DNA of 64,000 bases, from positions 1-64,000 of the forward strand of contig NZ_BIMF01000016.1 in the NCBI RefSeq assembly GCF_004000945.1, given 5' to 3'. The position numbers and the translations under genes are program-made. The stretch is from Paenibacillus lautus NBRC 15380. Lineage in GTDB: Bacteria; Bacillota; Bacilli; Paenibacillales; Paenibacillaceae. The notes under the pieces were generated by a model that was given only the letters and a program-made list of their open reading frames with translations, did no database searches and was not told the DNA's origin. Positions 44,797 to 52,790 of this stretch are shown here, piece after piece. The first letter of the stretch is position 1, and each line of letters opens with the position of its first letter.

Positions 44797-45366
44797 ATGT
44801 CAATGGCGGTGGATGGTATGTTAGAGGAACGGTTAAAGGAGTACATAAGCCAGCATAAGCAATTGATGACCGATTTGGGCAGCGTTCGCGACTTGGGGCT
44901 GCCGCAATGCTATATTGCTGCAGGCTACATTCGAAATTATGTGTGGGACTTGCTTCATGGGTTAGAAGGGACGGACCGGCATACAGATATCGATGTTGTA
45001 TACTTCGATCCGGAGGATGTTTCTGAAGAGCGGGATGCAGACTTGGAGCAACATTTAAGGATCTCGACGGGGAACCTGAAATGGTCGGTTAAGAATCAGG
45101 CCAGAATGCATGTGAAGAATGGAGATGAGCCTTATAACTCGACCCATGCAGCGTTAACCTATTGGCCGGAGACGGCTACCGCGGTCGGGGCAAGGCTGAA
45201 CGCCGAGGGAGAGCTTGAGCTCTGCTGTCCTTACGGATTGGAGGATTTATTTGCGCTTCGGGTTCGCAGAAGCCCTAACTTCCATAAGCGAAGCTATTAT
45301 TTGGAACGGGTAGGGAAGAAGCAATGGAAGGATCTTTGGCCACAGCTAACGATAAGCGATGATTAG
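44797..45366 (+). CDS. Nucleotidyltransferase family protein (PF06042 type)
   Basis: 189 residues from the ATG at 44797; the start is uncertain because several in-frame ATG/TTG codons occur and none has a strong site. CYIAAGYIRNYVWDLLHGLE followed by HTDIDVVYFDPEDVSEERD gives the G-x-x-R..DxDxxYFD arrangement of the NTP_transf_6 family of the polymerase-beta superfamily, and CPYGLEDLFALRVRRSPNF is its C-terminal signature. The family is widespread and uncharacterised; the acceptor is unknown. Confidence 0.78.
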   Translation: MSMAVDGMLEERLKEYISQHKQLMTDLGSVRDLGLPQCYIAAGYIRNYVWDLLHGLEGTDRHTDIDVVYFDPEDVSEERDADLEQHLRISTGNLKWSVKNQARMHVKNGDEPYNSTHAALTYWPETATAVGARLNAEGELELCCPYGLEDLFALRVRRSPNFHKRSYYLERVGKKQWKDLWPQLTISDD

Positions 45367-45467
45367 ACAAAGGTATCCAACCAGGAGCTGCGGTGAGCAA
45401 GGAAATGAGCTTGTCCATGTGGAATTTATAGAGTGGCCTATTAACGGCCGGAACGAGGGGCTGTTGT

Positions 45468-46175
45468 ATGGACATATTTAACCGCTCACGTGAAAAGGAA
45501 ATGTCGTATCACGAGAAACTATATGAACAAGCTGTATTATTTCAACCTGGAAGCTGGTTAGCCAAGCCCGTTCAGACGGTCCTGGATCATTTGGAATTAT
45601 TGTCATTTCAAGAGATGCGGGTACTGGATCTGGCCTGTGGCGTTGGGCGTAATAGTATCCCGGTTGCGCAGCGGATCCAATCGGCGAACGGGAGGGTCAC
45701 CTGCGTGGATCTGCTGCCATCGGCAGTCGACAAGCTGCGGCAGTATGCCGCATTGCATGGCGTAAGCTCAAACCTTGAGGCACTTGTGGCAGACGTGGAG
45801 CACTATGAAATTGCCGAGGATACCTATCATTACATCGTTGCATGTTCATGTCTGGAGCATATGAGCTCCGAGGAAGCCTTCGTATCCAAGATCGAACAGA
45901 TGCAGGCAGGAACCGTGGAGCAGGGTATACATTGCATATTGATGAGCACAGAGGTTAAGGAAATCGATCAGGAAACGGGCTTGGAGGAGGAAGGCTTAAT
46001 CGAGTTGAATCTATCCGCCGACAGGGCCTTTTCCATCCTTGATGAGCTGTATTCGGAATGGGAGATCTTAACGAGGCGGCAGGTGCAGCAGAATATTCAA
46101 GAAGTGAAGGATGGGAGAGACGTACTATTCCGAAGTCAATGGATCACCTTCACTGCAAGAAAAGGAGTGTGTTGA
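45468..46175 (+). CDS. Class I SAM-dependent methyltransferase
   Basis: 235 residues, ATG after GAGGGG. MRVLDLACGVGRNSIPVAQR is motif I, VTCVDLLPSAVDKLRQYA motif II, and YHYIVACSCLEHMSSEEAF the motif IV region. The overall layout resembles small-molecule methyltransferases of the TehB-like type. The NUDIX gene starts 3 nt after its stop and the histidine phosphatase overlaps that, so the three form an operon. The acceptor is unknown. Confidence 0.85.
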   Translation: MDIFNRSREKEMSYHEKLYEQAVLFQPGSWLAKPVQTVLDHLELLSFQEMRVLDLACGVGRNSIPVAQRIQSANGRVTCVDLLPSAVDKLRQYAALHGVSSNLEALVADVEHYEIAEDTYHYIVACSCLEHMSSEEAFVSKIEQMQAGTVEQGIHCILMSTEVKEIDQETGLEEEGLIELNLSADRAFSILDELYSEWEILTRRQVQQNIQEVKDGRDVLFRSQWITFTARKGVC

Positions 46176-46178
46176 CCC

Positions 46179-46643
46179 GTGGTGAAACATACGCATCTCG
46201 GCGTTTATGGAGTATTGATTCAGCATGATCATATCCTGTTGATCCAGAAAGCGAGAGGGCCGCACAAGGGGAAGTGGGATTTACCGGGCGGCTCCATTGA
46301 GTTCGGAGAAGAGCCGGAGTATACGCTGCAGCGTGAATTTATAGAGGAAACCGGGCTTTCTCCAATTAAGGGGAGCATTCGGACGGCTGTATCCTACACG
46401 ATCGTATATCAGTATGAAGCGAATCAGATGGAAGAGCTGCATCACATCGGCATTATGTATGATGTCGAGCTGCTGGATCATCAGGCCGTGATCAAGACGG
46501 ACGGTGACGGCCAGGACTCATTAGGAGCAAAATGGATTCCTTTGGAGTCATTGGGTTTGTTACCTTTAACACCATTTGTAGAGATGATGATGGAGCCCGA
46601 GTTAAAGGGTGAGACTCCTAAAGAAGCAGAGGTTGAGGGATGA
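46179..46643 (+). CDS. NUDIX hydrolase
   Basis: 154 residues; GTG at 46179 is chosen because AAAAGGAG lies ~11 nt upstream (a second GTG follows one codon later). The NUDIX box GGSIEFGEEPEYTLQREFIE followed by ETGL fits GX5EX7REUXEEXGU without substitutions, so the enzyme should be active on a nucleoside diphosphate derivative. It is translationally linked to the methyltransferase before it and overlaps the phosphatase after it (ATGA). Confidence 0.88.
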   Translation: MVKHTHLGVYGVLIQHDHILLIQKARGPHKGKWDLPGGSIEFGEEPEYTLQREFIEETGLSPIKGSIRTAVSYTIVYQYEANQMEELHHIGIMYDVELLDHQAVIKTDGDGQDSLGAKWIPLESLGLLPLTPFVEMMMEPELKGETPKEAEVEG

Positions 46644-47200
46644 CAACTTTCTATTTTGTGAGACATGCGGAATCTCTCTTTATCGAGGGGAAGGAAAGGT
46701 CGCGGGGATTGTCTGCGGAGGGTTCGCTCGCTGCGGTTCGAGTCAAGGAATTACTCCTGGGGGAAGGGATTGACGTTATCATATCAAGCCCCTATCAGCG
46801 AGCCAAGGATACGGTCCAACCATTGGCGGACGCTTTAGGACTACCGATTGCGGAGCAAGAGGACTTGAGGGAACGGAATGTCGGAGATTTTCAGGGGCAT
46901 TCATTCCTCGATGCCAAAAAGATACTGTTTCAGGATCCAGCCACTTCCTTCCCCGGAGGGGAATCCAGCAAAACCGCGCAAAGCCGAGCAGTCCAGGTGC
47001 TGGAGGAAATCCTGAATACACATATAAGCAAGCGTGTCGTGATTGGCACGCATGGCGACATTATGACACTCATGCTGCAGCATTATGATCAACGATTCGA
47101 TTATCAGTTCTGGCAAGGAATGACGCTGCCGGATATATACCGAGTCGAGTTTGAAGAAGGACGGCTTGCGAATATAGCGCGGTTATGGAGCGAGCAATAA
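46640..47200 (+). CDS. Histidine phosphatase superfamily protein
   Basis: 186 residues. FYFVRHAESLFIEGKERSRG holds the RHAE motif with the phospho-accepting His, SSPYQRAKDTVQPLADALGL the second Arg, LRERNVGDFQG the catalytic Glu region, and VVIGTHGDIMTLML the second His. The size fits GpmB/CobC-like phosphatases. It starts inside the NUDIX stop codon (ATGA), so expression is coupled. A metabolite phosphatase role is likely; the substrate is unknown. Confidence 0.87.
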   Translation: MTTFYFVRHAESLFIEGKERSRGLSAEGSLAAVRVKELLLGEGIDVIISSPYQRAKDTVQPLADALGLPIAEQEDLRERNVGDFQGHSFLDAKKILFQDPATSFPGGESSKTAQSRAVQVLEEILNTHISKRVVIGTHGDIMTLMLQHYDQRFDYQFWQGMTLPDIYRVEFEEGRLANIARLWSEQ

Positions 47201-47297
47201 TGCTGGTGTACTCTATATGATAAAAAAAGGGAGCTGCCCCATTTGAAGATTTGCTCTCATGACAAACGGTTCGTCAGATTTAATAATGTGACAAATG

Positions 47298-47342
47298 AAA
47301 AAATGGCTGTGCTCAGGATGTTATCCTCGCACAGCCATTTCT
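47298..47342. terminator. Bidirectional terminator between convergent genes
   Basis: AAATGGCTGTGC and GCACAGCCATTT, a perfect 12-bp stem. On the minus strand it is followed by TTTTTTC and serves the chemoreceptor; on the plus strand it follows the phosphatase. Confidence 0.8.
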
Positions 47343-47400
47343 TGCATTTCGGTCCATAGTCGCCTCGAAAGCAGTATACATTATGTAGTCTGTAGCATAC

Positions 47401-48651
47401 TTAAAATTTGTAAATGTTGATCGTTTTTTGCAGCCGGAAGACGGCATTATTCATCGCTTCTGCTTCCTCGGCCATCTTCTGGATCGATGAGATGCCTTCA
47501 TTCATGGATGCCGACACCTGCTCCGTTCCTGCGGCGGATTGCTGTGTGATCGCCGATATATTCTGAATTGCGGAAGAAATGCTCTTCGCACTTTCCAGCA
47601 TGGATTCGCTCTCCTTGGAGAAAGCAGCGATCTGCTCCGAAATATACTGCACACTGTTTACAATCTCCATGAACACCAGCTCAGCCTCACGGATCATTTC
47701 GGTTTGCTGCCTGACGACCTCTTCATTAATTTTAATGTTCTGAGTCGCATGTTTCACGTCTGATTCGATGCTCCGAACGAGATTGAATACTTCCCGTGTC
47801 GATGACGTGGATTCTTCGGCCAATTTACGCACTTCTTGGGCTACGACGGCAAAGCCCGCGCCATGCTCGCCTGCTCTTGCGGCTTCAATGGATGCGTTCA
47901 AGGATAACAAGTTGGTCTGATCGGCAAGTTCCGAGATCGTCTCCGTGATCTGCGTAATTCCCCTGGCACTCTGGGCCAGTGCATCAATGGATTCCGAGAC
48001 CTTGGCCGTTGCGTCAATATTACGCTGCATTCCGGCAGACTGCTTGGCAACGGAGTCCCTTCCTTGCTCAACCAGTCCCAGCGTTTCGATCGAACGGGTA
48101 TTCATTTCCTGGGTTGAATGCGTATAATTGCTGACCTTCTCTTCGATCTCACGGATGGAATGCGTCATTTCGGCTACGTCTTCCGAAATTTCGTTAGCGC
48201 CGACGGCCAGCTCATTGGAAGATAAGGAGACCTGATTCATCACTTGAATGAGCTCCTGGTTTTTAATCGAGATGTTTGAGCTTGACGTCATGACCTGGCG
48301 GGTGATATCCGAGGTTTCCTGCAATATTTTACGAAGCTTGTCCACCATGCTGTTGAACGTTCGGCTGAGATCGTTCATTCCCCCAACCTCTTCTACCTGG
48401 AAGGTGAAGTCGCCTTTAGCGATTTTGGCGGAAACGCTGGAGATTTCCGCAAAGGAATTCGTAAGCGCTTTCTCAATGAGGCGAGAAAGAGGAAACGTAA
48501 GACCGGTTAGTGCCACGACGATGACCACACCAATGATTGCTTTACCCATTAGAATAAATGCAAGCAGCATTGGAACCGCAAACAAAGCGGCAATGAGAAA
48601 ACAGGCTGCGGTGATTTTCCGCGAGATAGGGAGTCTGTTGAACCATGCCAT
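47401..48651 (-). CDS. Methyl-accepting chemotaxis protein without ectodomain
   Basis: 416 residues; GAGGAGGA precedes the ATG. Two hydrophobic helices (ITAACFLIAALFAVPMLLAF and IIGVVIVVALTGLTFPLSRL) are separated by only a few residues, so there is no extracellular ligand domain. A HAMP domain and a cytoplasmic coiled coil follow, with the canonical hairpin tip ETISELADQTNLLSLNASIE and AARAGEHGAGFAVVAQEVRK. It should still signal to CheA/CheW, perhaps sensing an intracellular or membrane state. It stands alone, convergent to the phosphatase operon. Confidence 0.92.
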   Translation of the reverse strand: MAWFNRLPISRKITAACFLIAALFAVPMLLAFILMGKAIIGVVIVVALTGLTFPLSRLIEKALTNSFAEISSVSAKIAKGDFTFQVEEVGGMNDLSRTFNSMVDKLRKILQETSDITRQVMTSSSNISIKNQELIQVMNQVSLSSNELAVGANEISEDVAEMTHSIREIEEKVSNYTHSTQEMNTRSIETLGLVEQGRDSVAKQSAGMQRNIDATAKVSESIDALAQSARGITQITETISELADQTNLLSLNASIEAARAGEHGAGFAVVAQEVRKLAEESTSSTREVFNLVRSIESDVKHATQNIKINEEVVRQQTEMIREAELVFMEIVNSVQYISEQIAAFSKESESMLESAKSISSAIQNISAITQQSAAGTEQVSASMNEGISSIQKMAEEAEAMNNAVFRLQKTINIYKF

Positions 48652-48835
48652 AAGAATGAGTCCTCCTCAACAACATAGGATATATTTACCATGATTATAG
48701 CATCGACGGGCAAAACTAGATAGAACGAAATGACAAAAAGTGTTGAATTAGGTCGAAAGAACTGAAATTCGAGGAGGGAGAGGGGATACGCAGCGAATAT
48801 GCGAATCCCCCTTAATGCACAGATATGAAATGATT

Positions 48836-49558
48836 TTATTTTACAGCCCGGAATAAGGCGGAAGCGAGATAATCGGTATTGTCCAGGATCATGCGGTCAT
48901 GCTTGAACAGCGTTTCCCAAAGCGCAACATCGAACAGAAGTCCTTTATCGCGCTGTTCAAATGTATCCAGATGACGTGTTTGCTCTTCCTTTAACTGCTC
49001 ATTGAAGTGGTTGTACTCCAGAATCTCTTCTTGTTTAAACCCGCAAGCCAAGAGCGACTCCGCCCATTCTTCCCTCATCATGAGATTAGGGATCCCGAAG
49101 AATTCGAGCAGTTCCTGAAGCTTTGCCTCCGGCATGGGCTTATCTAGCAGCAATTCTCTGTCCAGCAGGACACCTCCATGATCCAGAACGCGGTAATATT
49201 CGGGCAGCGATTTCGAAGTATCTGTAAATACAGTAACGGACTCGGCCATGATCAGATCAAATTGGTTGTCCTCGAAAGGCAATGCGCATACATCCGCCTG
49301 ATGGAACTGGACATCGATTTCCATAGCCTCGGCTCTTGCGCGGGCTTTTTTGATCATATTCTCGTTTAGGTCAATGGCGGTCACTTGATACCCCATCTCC
49401 GAAAGATGGCATGCGGTTCTGCCAGTTCCGCACCCCACCTCCAGAATGCGGCTGCCCGGTTGAATGGGATAATTCTTCAGCATTCTGAGGGTTGCCTCGA
49501 ATCCTCCAGGGTGGGCACTGCCCATGCCTAATTTGGAGAGCATATGAATATAGTTCAT
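48836..49558 (-). CDS. Class I SAM-dependent methyltransferase
   Basis: 240 residues, ATG at 49558 after GAAGGGA. GSRILEVGCGTGRTACHLSE is motif I, YQVTAIDLNENMIKKARAR motif II, ADVCALPFEDNQFDLIMAES motifs III-IV, and YYRVLDHGGVLLDRELLLD the post-IV strand of ubiquinone/menaquinone- or sterol-type methyltransferases. Stand-alone gene, divergent from the nucleotidyltransferase at 49703. Acceptor unknown. Confidence 0.88.
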   Translation of the reverse strand: MNYIHMLSKLGMGSAHPGGFEATLRMLKNYPIQPGSRILEVGCGTGRTACHLSEMGYQVTAIDLNENMIKKARARAEAMEIDVQFHQADVCALPFEDNQFDLIMAESVTVFTDTSKSLPEYYRVLDHGGVLLDRELLLDKPMPEAKLQELLEFFGIPNLMMREEWAESLLACGFKQEEILEYNHFNEQLKEEQTRHLDTFEQRDKGLLFDVALWETLFKHDRMILDNTDYLASALFRAVK

Positions 49559-49702
49559 CTCATCTATCCCTTCTTCCTTATGATCAACATGAGGGTAATC
49601 GTTTATTTACCATATGATTCAGGTACGTTTAGGGTTTTAGCTGAATTAGATATTTTGAGCCCTTTTTTTCGGGAGGATTAGAGTCGTATTGGAGGAAACG
49701 TC

Positions 49703-50401
49703 ATGAGGATGGAACCGGTAGAGGCAGCGAAACGTGTCATTCAACACGATTATCCCGACTGTTTGCTTGCTGTGCTCGGCGGCAGTGCGAGCAGAGGCGA
49801 ATATAATGAACAATCCGATTTGGACATCATGGTCATAGAACGGGACGGATATGATTTTTGCAGGAAGACGATAGAGGCACATGGGTGGATCGCGGAAATG
49901 TTTATATTGTCTTTATCCTCGTATCGCGAATATTTCGACGAGGGCGTCATGGCGGCGAATCCGTCAATGCAGAGGATGATTGCGGAAGGGACGGTGCTGC
50001 GCGCTCTGCCCGAGGGAGAAGAGGTACGGGCGGAAGCCCGAAGCGATTTGAATTACGGCCCCATGCCCTTGACGCTAACCGACATGGACCAATACCGTTA
50101 TATGCTAACCGAGTACATGCTGGACTTGGAGGGTCCACGAAGGGATGGCGAAAAATGGTTTACAGTGCACAAAATAGCGGCGATTCTCTGTGAATTTGTA
50201 CTTAGGGTGAACCGGGAGTGGACGGGTGAAGGGAAAACACTGTTCCGGCTGTTCAGCCGCTATGACACAATCTTGGGAGACCGATTGGAAGCAGCGCTCG
50301 CGGCGATGTATCGCCAGGATGATCCTTCAGCTCTGATGGCATTTACCGAGGAAATGCTCCGTCCGTACGGAGGGAAGCTTCTCATTGGTTATGAGGAATA
50401 A
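49703..50401 (+). CDS. Nucleotidyltransferase domain protein (MNT type)
   Basis: 232 residues. AVLGGSASRGEYNEQSDLDI is the polymerase-beta-type nucleotidyltransferase motif (GSxxRG then DxD), with a helical C-terminal half (EKWFTVHKIAAILCEFVLRV). The layout resembles kanamycin or lincosamide nucleotidyltransferase-like proteins and MNT toxins' partners, but no HEPN gene is adjacent. GGAGGAAACGTC lies upstream of the ATG. Substrate unknown. Confidence 0.8.
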   Translation: MRMEPVEAAKRVIQHDYPDCLLAVLGGSASRGEYNEQSDLDIMVIERDGYDFCRKTIEAHGWIAEMFILSLSSYREYFDEGVMAANPSMQRMIAEGTVLRALPEGEEVRAEARSDLNYGPMPLTLTDMDQYRYMLTEYMLDLEGPRRDGEKWFTVHKIAAILCEFVLRVNREWTGEGKTLFRLFSRYDTILGDRLEAALAAMYRQDDPSALMAFTEEMLRPYGGKLLIGYEE

Positions 50402-50518
50402 TATTTCCTAACCAATATATAAAGAGAGGTACATTAGCCGTGACACTAGCACAAAGCGGGCAATACTATAATAGTGTGATTACATCACGTCATTCTTTAA
50501 ATCCAGGAGGGGATCTTC

Positions 50519-50614
50519 ATGAGCGGAGAATACGGCGGCGCATGGGGCAATTCAGTAGGAACTATCTTGGTTCTCTTTATCCTGCTCGTAATTATCTTGA
50601 GTGCTTGGGTTTAA
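50519..50614 (+). CDS. YjcZ-family sporulation micropeptide
   Basis: 31 residues with AGGAGGGG 6 nt before the ATG. The sequence starts MSGEYGGAWGNSVGT, a Gly/Tyr-rich head, followed by one hydrophobic helix (ILVLFILLVIILSAWV) ending at the stop. This is the layout of YjcZ-type peptides of Bacillus and Paenibacillus, tiny single-pass proteins linked to sporulation. A terminator follows. The family match is by pattern. Confidence 0.8.
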   Translation: MSGEYGGAWGNSVGTILVLFILLVIILSAWV

Positions 50615-50647
50615 ACTGCCAAAAGATTCTTGGCAGCTAGTGACAGG

Positions 50648-50676
50648 AAAGCCCGGCTTTTGCCGGGCTTTTGTCT
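50648..50676 (+). terminator. Rho-independent terminator after the micropeptide gene
   Basis: GCCCGGC-TTTT-GCCGGGC followed by TTTTG; an additional CTGCCAA/TTGGCAG hairpin lies just upstream at 50617. Confidence 0.85.
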
Positions 50677-50689
50677 GCCTCAATGGAAC

Positions 50690-51295
50690 TCAATTCGATG
50701 CGGCTTTGATTGATGGGCTGTGTGCGGACACAACTGCAGTCATGACCAGATGGCTGCTGTCGGATTGAATTGCATGTAAAAACGCGTCTTCAAGCGATCC
50801 AAATACCCGGGACAGGGACCCGTCCAATCGGCTGGCGTAATGAACGCTTCCGGCGAATGTCCCGGCTTCCTTCGCACGATTTACTTCACTGTAGATGACA
50901 TCCATATAGTTATCGGTACCCATGGGGTAAAGAGCGAATTGGCAGGCAGTCTCGATTTTGGCATGTTCTCCGATGTCACGGTTTAAGAGGGTCGAATCCT
51001 CAGTCATATATACATCGGCGTCCGTATCACCGGGGCAACCGATGGAATAAGTACCATTAAAAACGGTGTGCACGCCACTCGCCGCGGCATGGGCGAATAT
51101 CGCCCTTGTAACATCAAAGACATGCTCTGCTCGTCCACGAATACAGGTGCTCACATCATCTGTCTGAATCCACACTTTCTCCGTATCCACAGATTGTAGT
51201 GCGTCCATGATGACCTCCACAAACCGGTCCGTCATGGGAAATACCGAGAACCGGCATCCGACGATCCGGCTGGTTCCGCATACAAGCTCATTCAT
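50690..51295 (-). CDS. ykoF: YkoF-like thiamine/HMP-binding protein
   Basis: 201 residues from ATG 51295 (GGGGAGGA 8 nt upstream; an ATG two codons earlier is too close). The protein is a tandem repeat: SRIVGCRFSVFPMTDRFVEV in the first half and ETACQFALYPMGTDNYMDVI in the second, the two ACT-like domains of YkoF, which binds thiamine and its hydroxymethylpyrimidine precursor. A TPP riboswitch with a terminator precedes it. In B. subtilis ykoF heads the ykoFEDC importer operon; here no transporter genes follow, and the next gene is on the other strand. Confidence 0.88.
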   Translation of the reverse strand: MNELVCGTSRIVGCRFSVFPMTDRFVEVIMDALQSVDTEKVWIQTDDVSTCIRGRAEHVFDVTRAIFAHAAASGVHTVFNGTYSIGCPGDTDADVYMTEDSTLLNRDIGEHAKIETACQFALYPMGTDNYMDVIYSEVNRAKEAGTFAGSVHYASRLDGSLSRVFGSLEDAFLHAIQSDSSHLVMTAVVSAHSPSIKAASN

Positions 51296-51326
51296 TGTCA
51301 TTTCCTCCCCATAATATAAGTCCACG

Positions 51327-51360
51327 CAAAAAAACCGCACCCCATGAAGAAGGTGCAGTT
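51327..51360 (-). terminator. TPP-riboswitch expression-platform terminator
   Basis: On the minus strand AACTGCACC and GGTGCGGTT form a stem with a short loop followed by eight T. It lies between the TPP aptamer and the ykoF start, so TPP binding probably promotes premature termination. Confidence 0.8.
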
Positions 51361-51390
51361 ATGCCTACGAAAAGAAATAAACATAAATGC

Positions 51391-51480
51391 TACACTTCCC
51401 CACGCTAGTATGACCTAGATCGGGTGATAAGGGTTAACGGCAGCCCGCCGTCTCTCAGCACATGGCACCCCTAGTACAGC
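51391..51480 (-). ncRNA. TPP (THI-box) riboswitch aptamer
   Basis: Read on the minus strand: TACTAGGGGTGCC, then GCTGAGAGACGGCGGGC, CCGTTAACCCTTATCACC, CGATCTAGGTCATACTAGCG and TGGGGAAGTG. These are the conserved TPP riboswitch blocks (CUGAGA in the pyrimidine pocket; ACCUGAUCUGG-like helix, here with CCCGATCTAGG). It sits in the ykoF leader, matching its regulon. The P3 arm looks short. Confidence 0.92.
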
Positions 51481-51561
51481 CAACATCCTATGTAGTTGGT
51501 TATTGTAAGTTTGCCCCGGAGCCTCCGTTATCGTAGGAGTTCGAGGGTTCTTACCTGTGTA

Positions 51562-51590
51562 ATTGTATCGTTTTGCGATCGGTTTTTCAA
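51562..51590 (-). promoter_or_regulatory. SigA-type promoter of the ykoF leader
   Basis: On the minus strand TTGAAA, 17-nt spacer, TACAAT. It lies ~80 nt upstream of the TPP aptamer, leaving an unexplained leader segment. Confidence 0.6.
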
Positions 51591-51607
51591 TCTTTGCCCA
51601 TTATAAA

Positions 51608-51652
51608 AAAGACCGCCTATCCCAGTTGCAGGAACTTAGGGAGGCGGTTTTT
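51608..51652 (-). terminator. Terminator of the nitroreductase gene
   Basis: ACCGCCTCCC and GGGATAGGCGGT on the minus strand form a hairpin followed by CTTTTTTAT; the plus strand also ends in TTTTTT. Confidence 0.75.
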
Positions 51653-51664
51653 TCATCTATTGGA

Positions 51665-52267
51665 TTAGTTGTATACTTTCACGCGATCTTCCAGCGGCGC
51701 GAATTCTTTTTCGCCTGGTTCAGCAACCGGCTTACCGAAAGGCATTTGAGCAATCAGCTTCCAGCTTTCCGGGATGTTCCATTCGGATTTTACTTTTTCG
51801 TCGATCAGCGGGTTGTAGTGCTGCAGGGATGCACCCAGACCTTCTGATTCAAGGGATGTCCATACTACAAATTGCAGCATGCCGTTGGATTGGTTGGACC
51901 AAACCGGGAAGTTGTCGGCATAAGCGGCAAAGTTTTGTTGCAGCCCGGCAATGACGTTGTTGTCCTCGAAGAACAATACCGTACCGTAACCAGCGCGGAA
52001 TGCAGCCATTTTGTCGGCCGTGGATTTGAAGGCTTCTTCATCGCCAACGACTTCCTTCAGGATGCCTTCCGTCATGTTCCACAGTTTATCATGCTGTTCG
52101 CCAAGCAATACAACGACGCGTGCACTTTGGGAGTTGAAAGAAGAAGGGGTATACTTAACCGCTTCGTTTACGATTTCCTGAATACGCTCGTCCGAGATAA
52201 CGGATTCTTTGCTAATCCCGTAATAAGAACGGCGATTTTTGAGTGCAGTTGAAAAATCTTTAGACAT
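51665..52267 (-). CDS. Nitroreductase-family FMN oxidoreductase
   Basis: 200 residues. LKNRRSYYGISKESVISDER at the N-terminus is the FMN phosphate-contacting region (R-R-S), KYTPSSFNSQSARVVVLLG the second cofactor segment, and ESEGLGASLQHYNPLIDEKV the C-terminal FMN loop. Length and sequence fit the YdfN/HBN1-like group, NAD(P)H-dependent reductases of quinones and nitro compounds linked to oxidative or electrophile stress in Bacillus. AGGAGG lies upstream. Divergent from the siderophore importer. Confidence 0.88.
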   Translation of the reverse strand: MSKDFSTALKNRRSYYGISKESVISDERIQEIVNEAVKYTPSSFNSQSARVVVLLGEQHDKLWNMTEGILKEVVGDEEAFKSTADKMAAFRAGYGTVLFFEDNNVIAGLQQNFAAYADNFPVWSNQSNGMLQFVVWTSLESEGLGASLQHYNPLIDEKVKSEWNIPESWKLIAQMPFGKPVAEPGEKEFAPLEDRVKVYN

Positions 52268-52641
52268 TGAAAAAAAACCTCCTGGTGTAATCGAATTTGC
52301 ATTCGCCTGATAAGAAGATGTCCTTTACTTCAAGCAAATATGCATTTTGCTTTTTTTTGCAATCAATTTAATTATCATTCCATATTAACTTACGTTTAGT
52401 TAGAAATAATAATTATGTTAGGATATTAATATAACTTAGAGCAATTGTCAACGGCTTTTGATTAAATATAATTTTTCTTATGTATTTAATATGAATTGAA
52501 TTCGTCTAGTTTTTAGAGAAGCCTCATTAAAGGGAAGTTTAACGAAAGTGTGACTCTGCCTGTGGATATTAGTTATGTCTCCTCGAAACTTCATATTATG
52601 AACAATTCATGAACAAAATATACATATATGAACCAATTAAT

Positions 52642-52656
52642 TGATTTTCATTCTCA
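52642..52656. promoter_or_regulatory. Fur box upstream of the yclN promoter
   Basis: TGATTTTCATTCTCA matches the 7-1-7 consensus TGATAATNATTATCA at 11 of 14 defined positions. It lies just upstream of the -35 box. Confidence 0.6.
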
Positions 52657-52663
52657 ATTATAC

Positions 52664-52692
52664 TTGTCGAGCCAGAATGAGGATGATATAAT
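52664..52692 (+). promoter_or_regulatory. SigA-type promoter of yclNOPQ
   Basis: TTGTCG, 17-nt spacer, TATAAT (perfect -10). Flanked by Fur boxes on both sides. Confidence 0.75.
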
Positions 52693-52709
52693 GCATATCA
52701 GAACGCGAT

Positions 52710-52724
52710 TGATAATCAATCTCA
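52710..52724. promoter_or_regulatory. Fur box downstream of the yclN promoter
   Basis: TGATAATCAATCTCA matches TGATAATNATTATCA at 12 of 14 defined positions. It lies about 11 nt after the expected transcription start, so iron-loaded Fur would block transcription. Confidence 0.75.
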
Positions 52725-52790
52725 ATGAGAATGGTGATGAAAATTGCAAGATCCCGGGTGTTTAGAGACATACGCATAGAAGGAAGAGCC

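Larger units (their letters stand above)
52268..52790. other. 523-bp AT-rich divergent intergenic region
   Basis: Between nitroreductase and yclN. No gene was found. It is markedly richer in A and T than the surroundings. The right third holds the yclN promoter and two Fur boxes listed separately; the left part presumably holds the nitroreductase promoter, but no clear boxes could be assigned. Confidence 0.6.

Noticed and set aside
49703..50401. MNT half of a HEPN-MNT toxin-antitoxin pair
   Set aside because: No HEPN-like gene lies on either side, and the protein is longer than typical MNT antitoxins.
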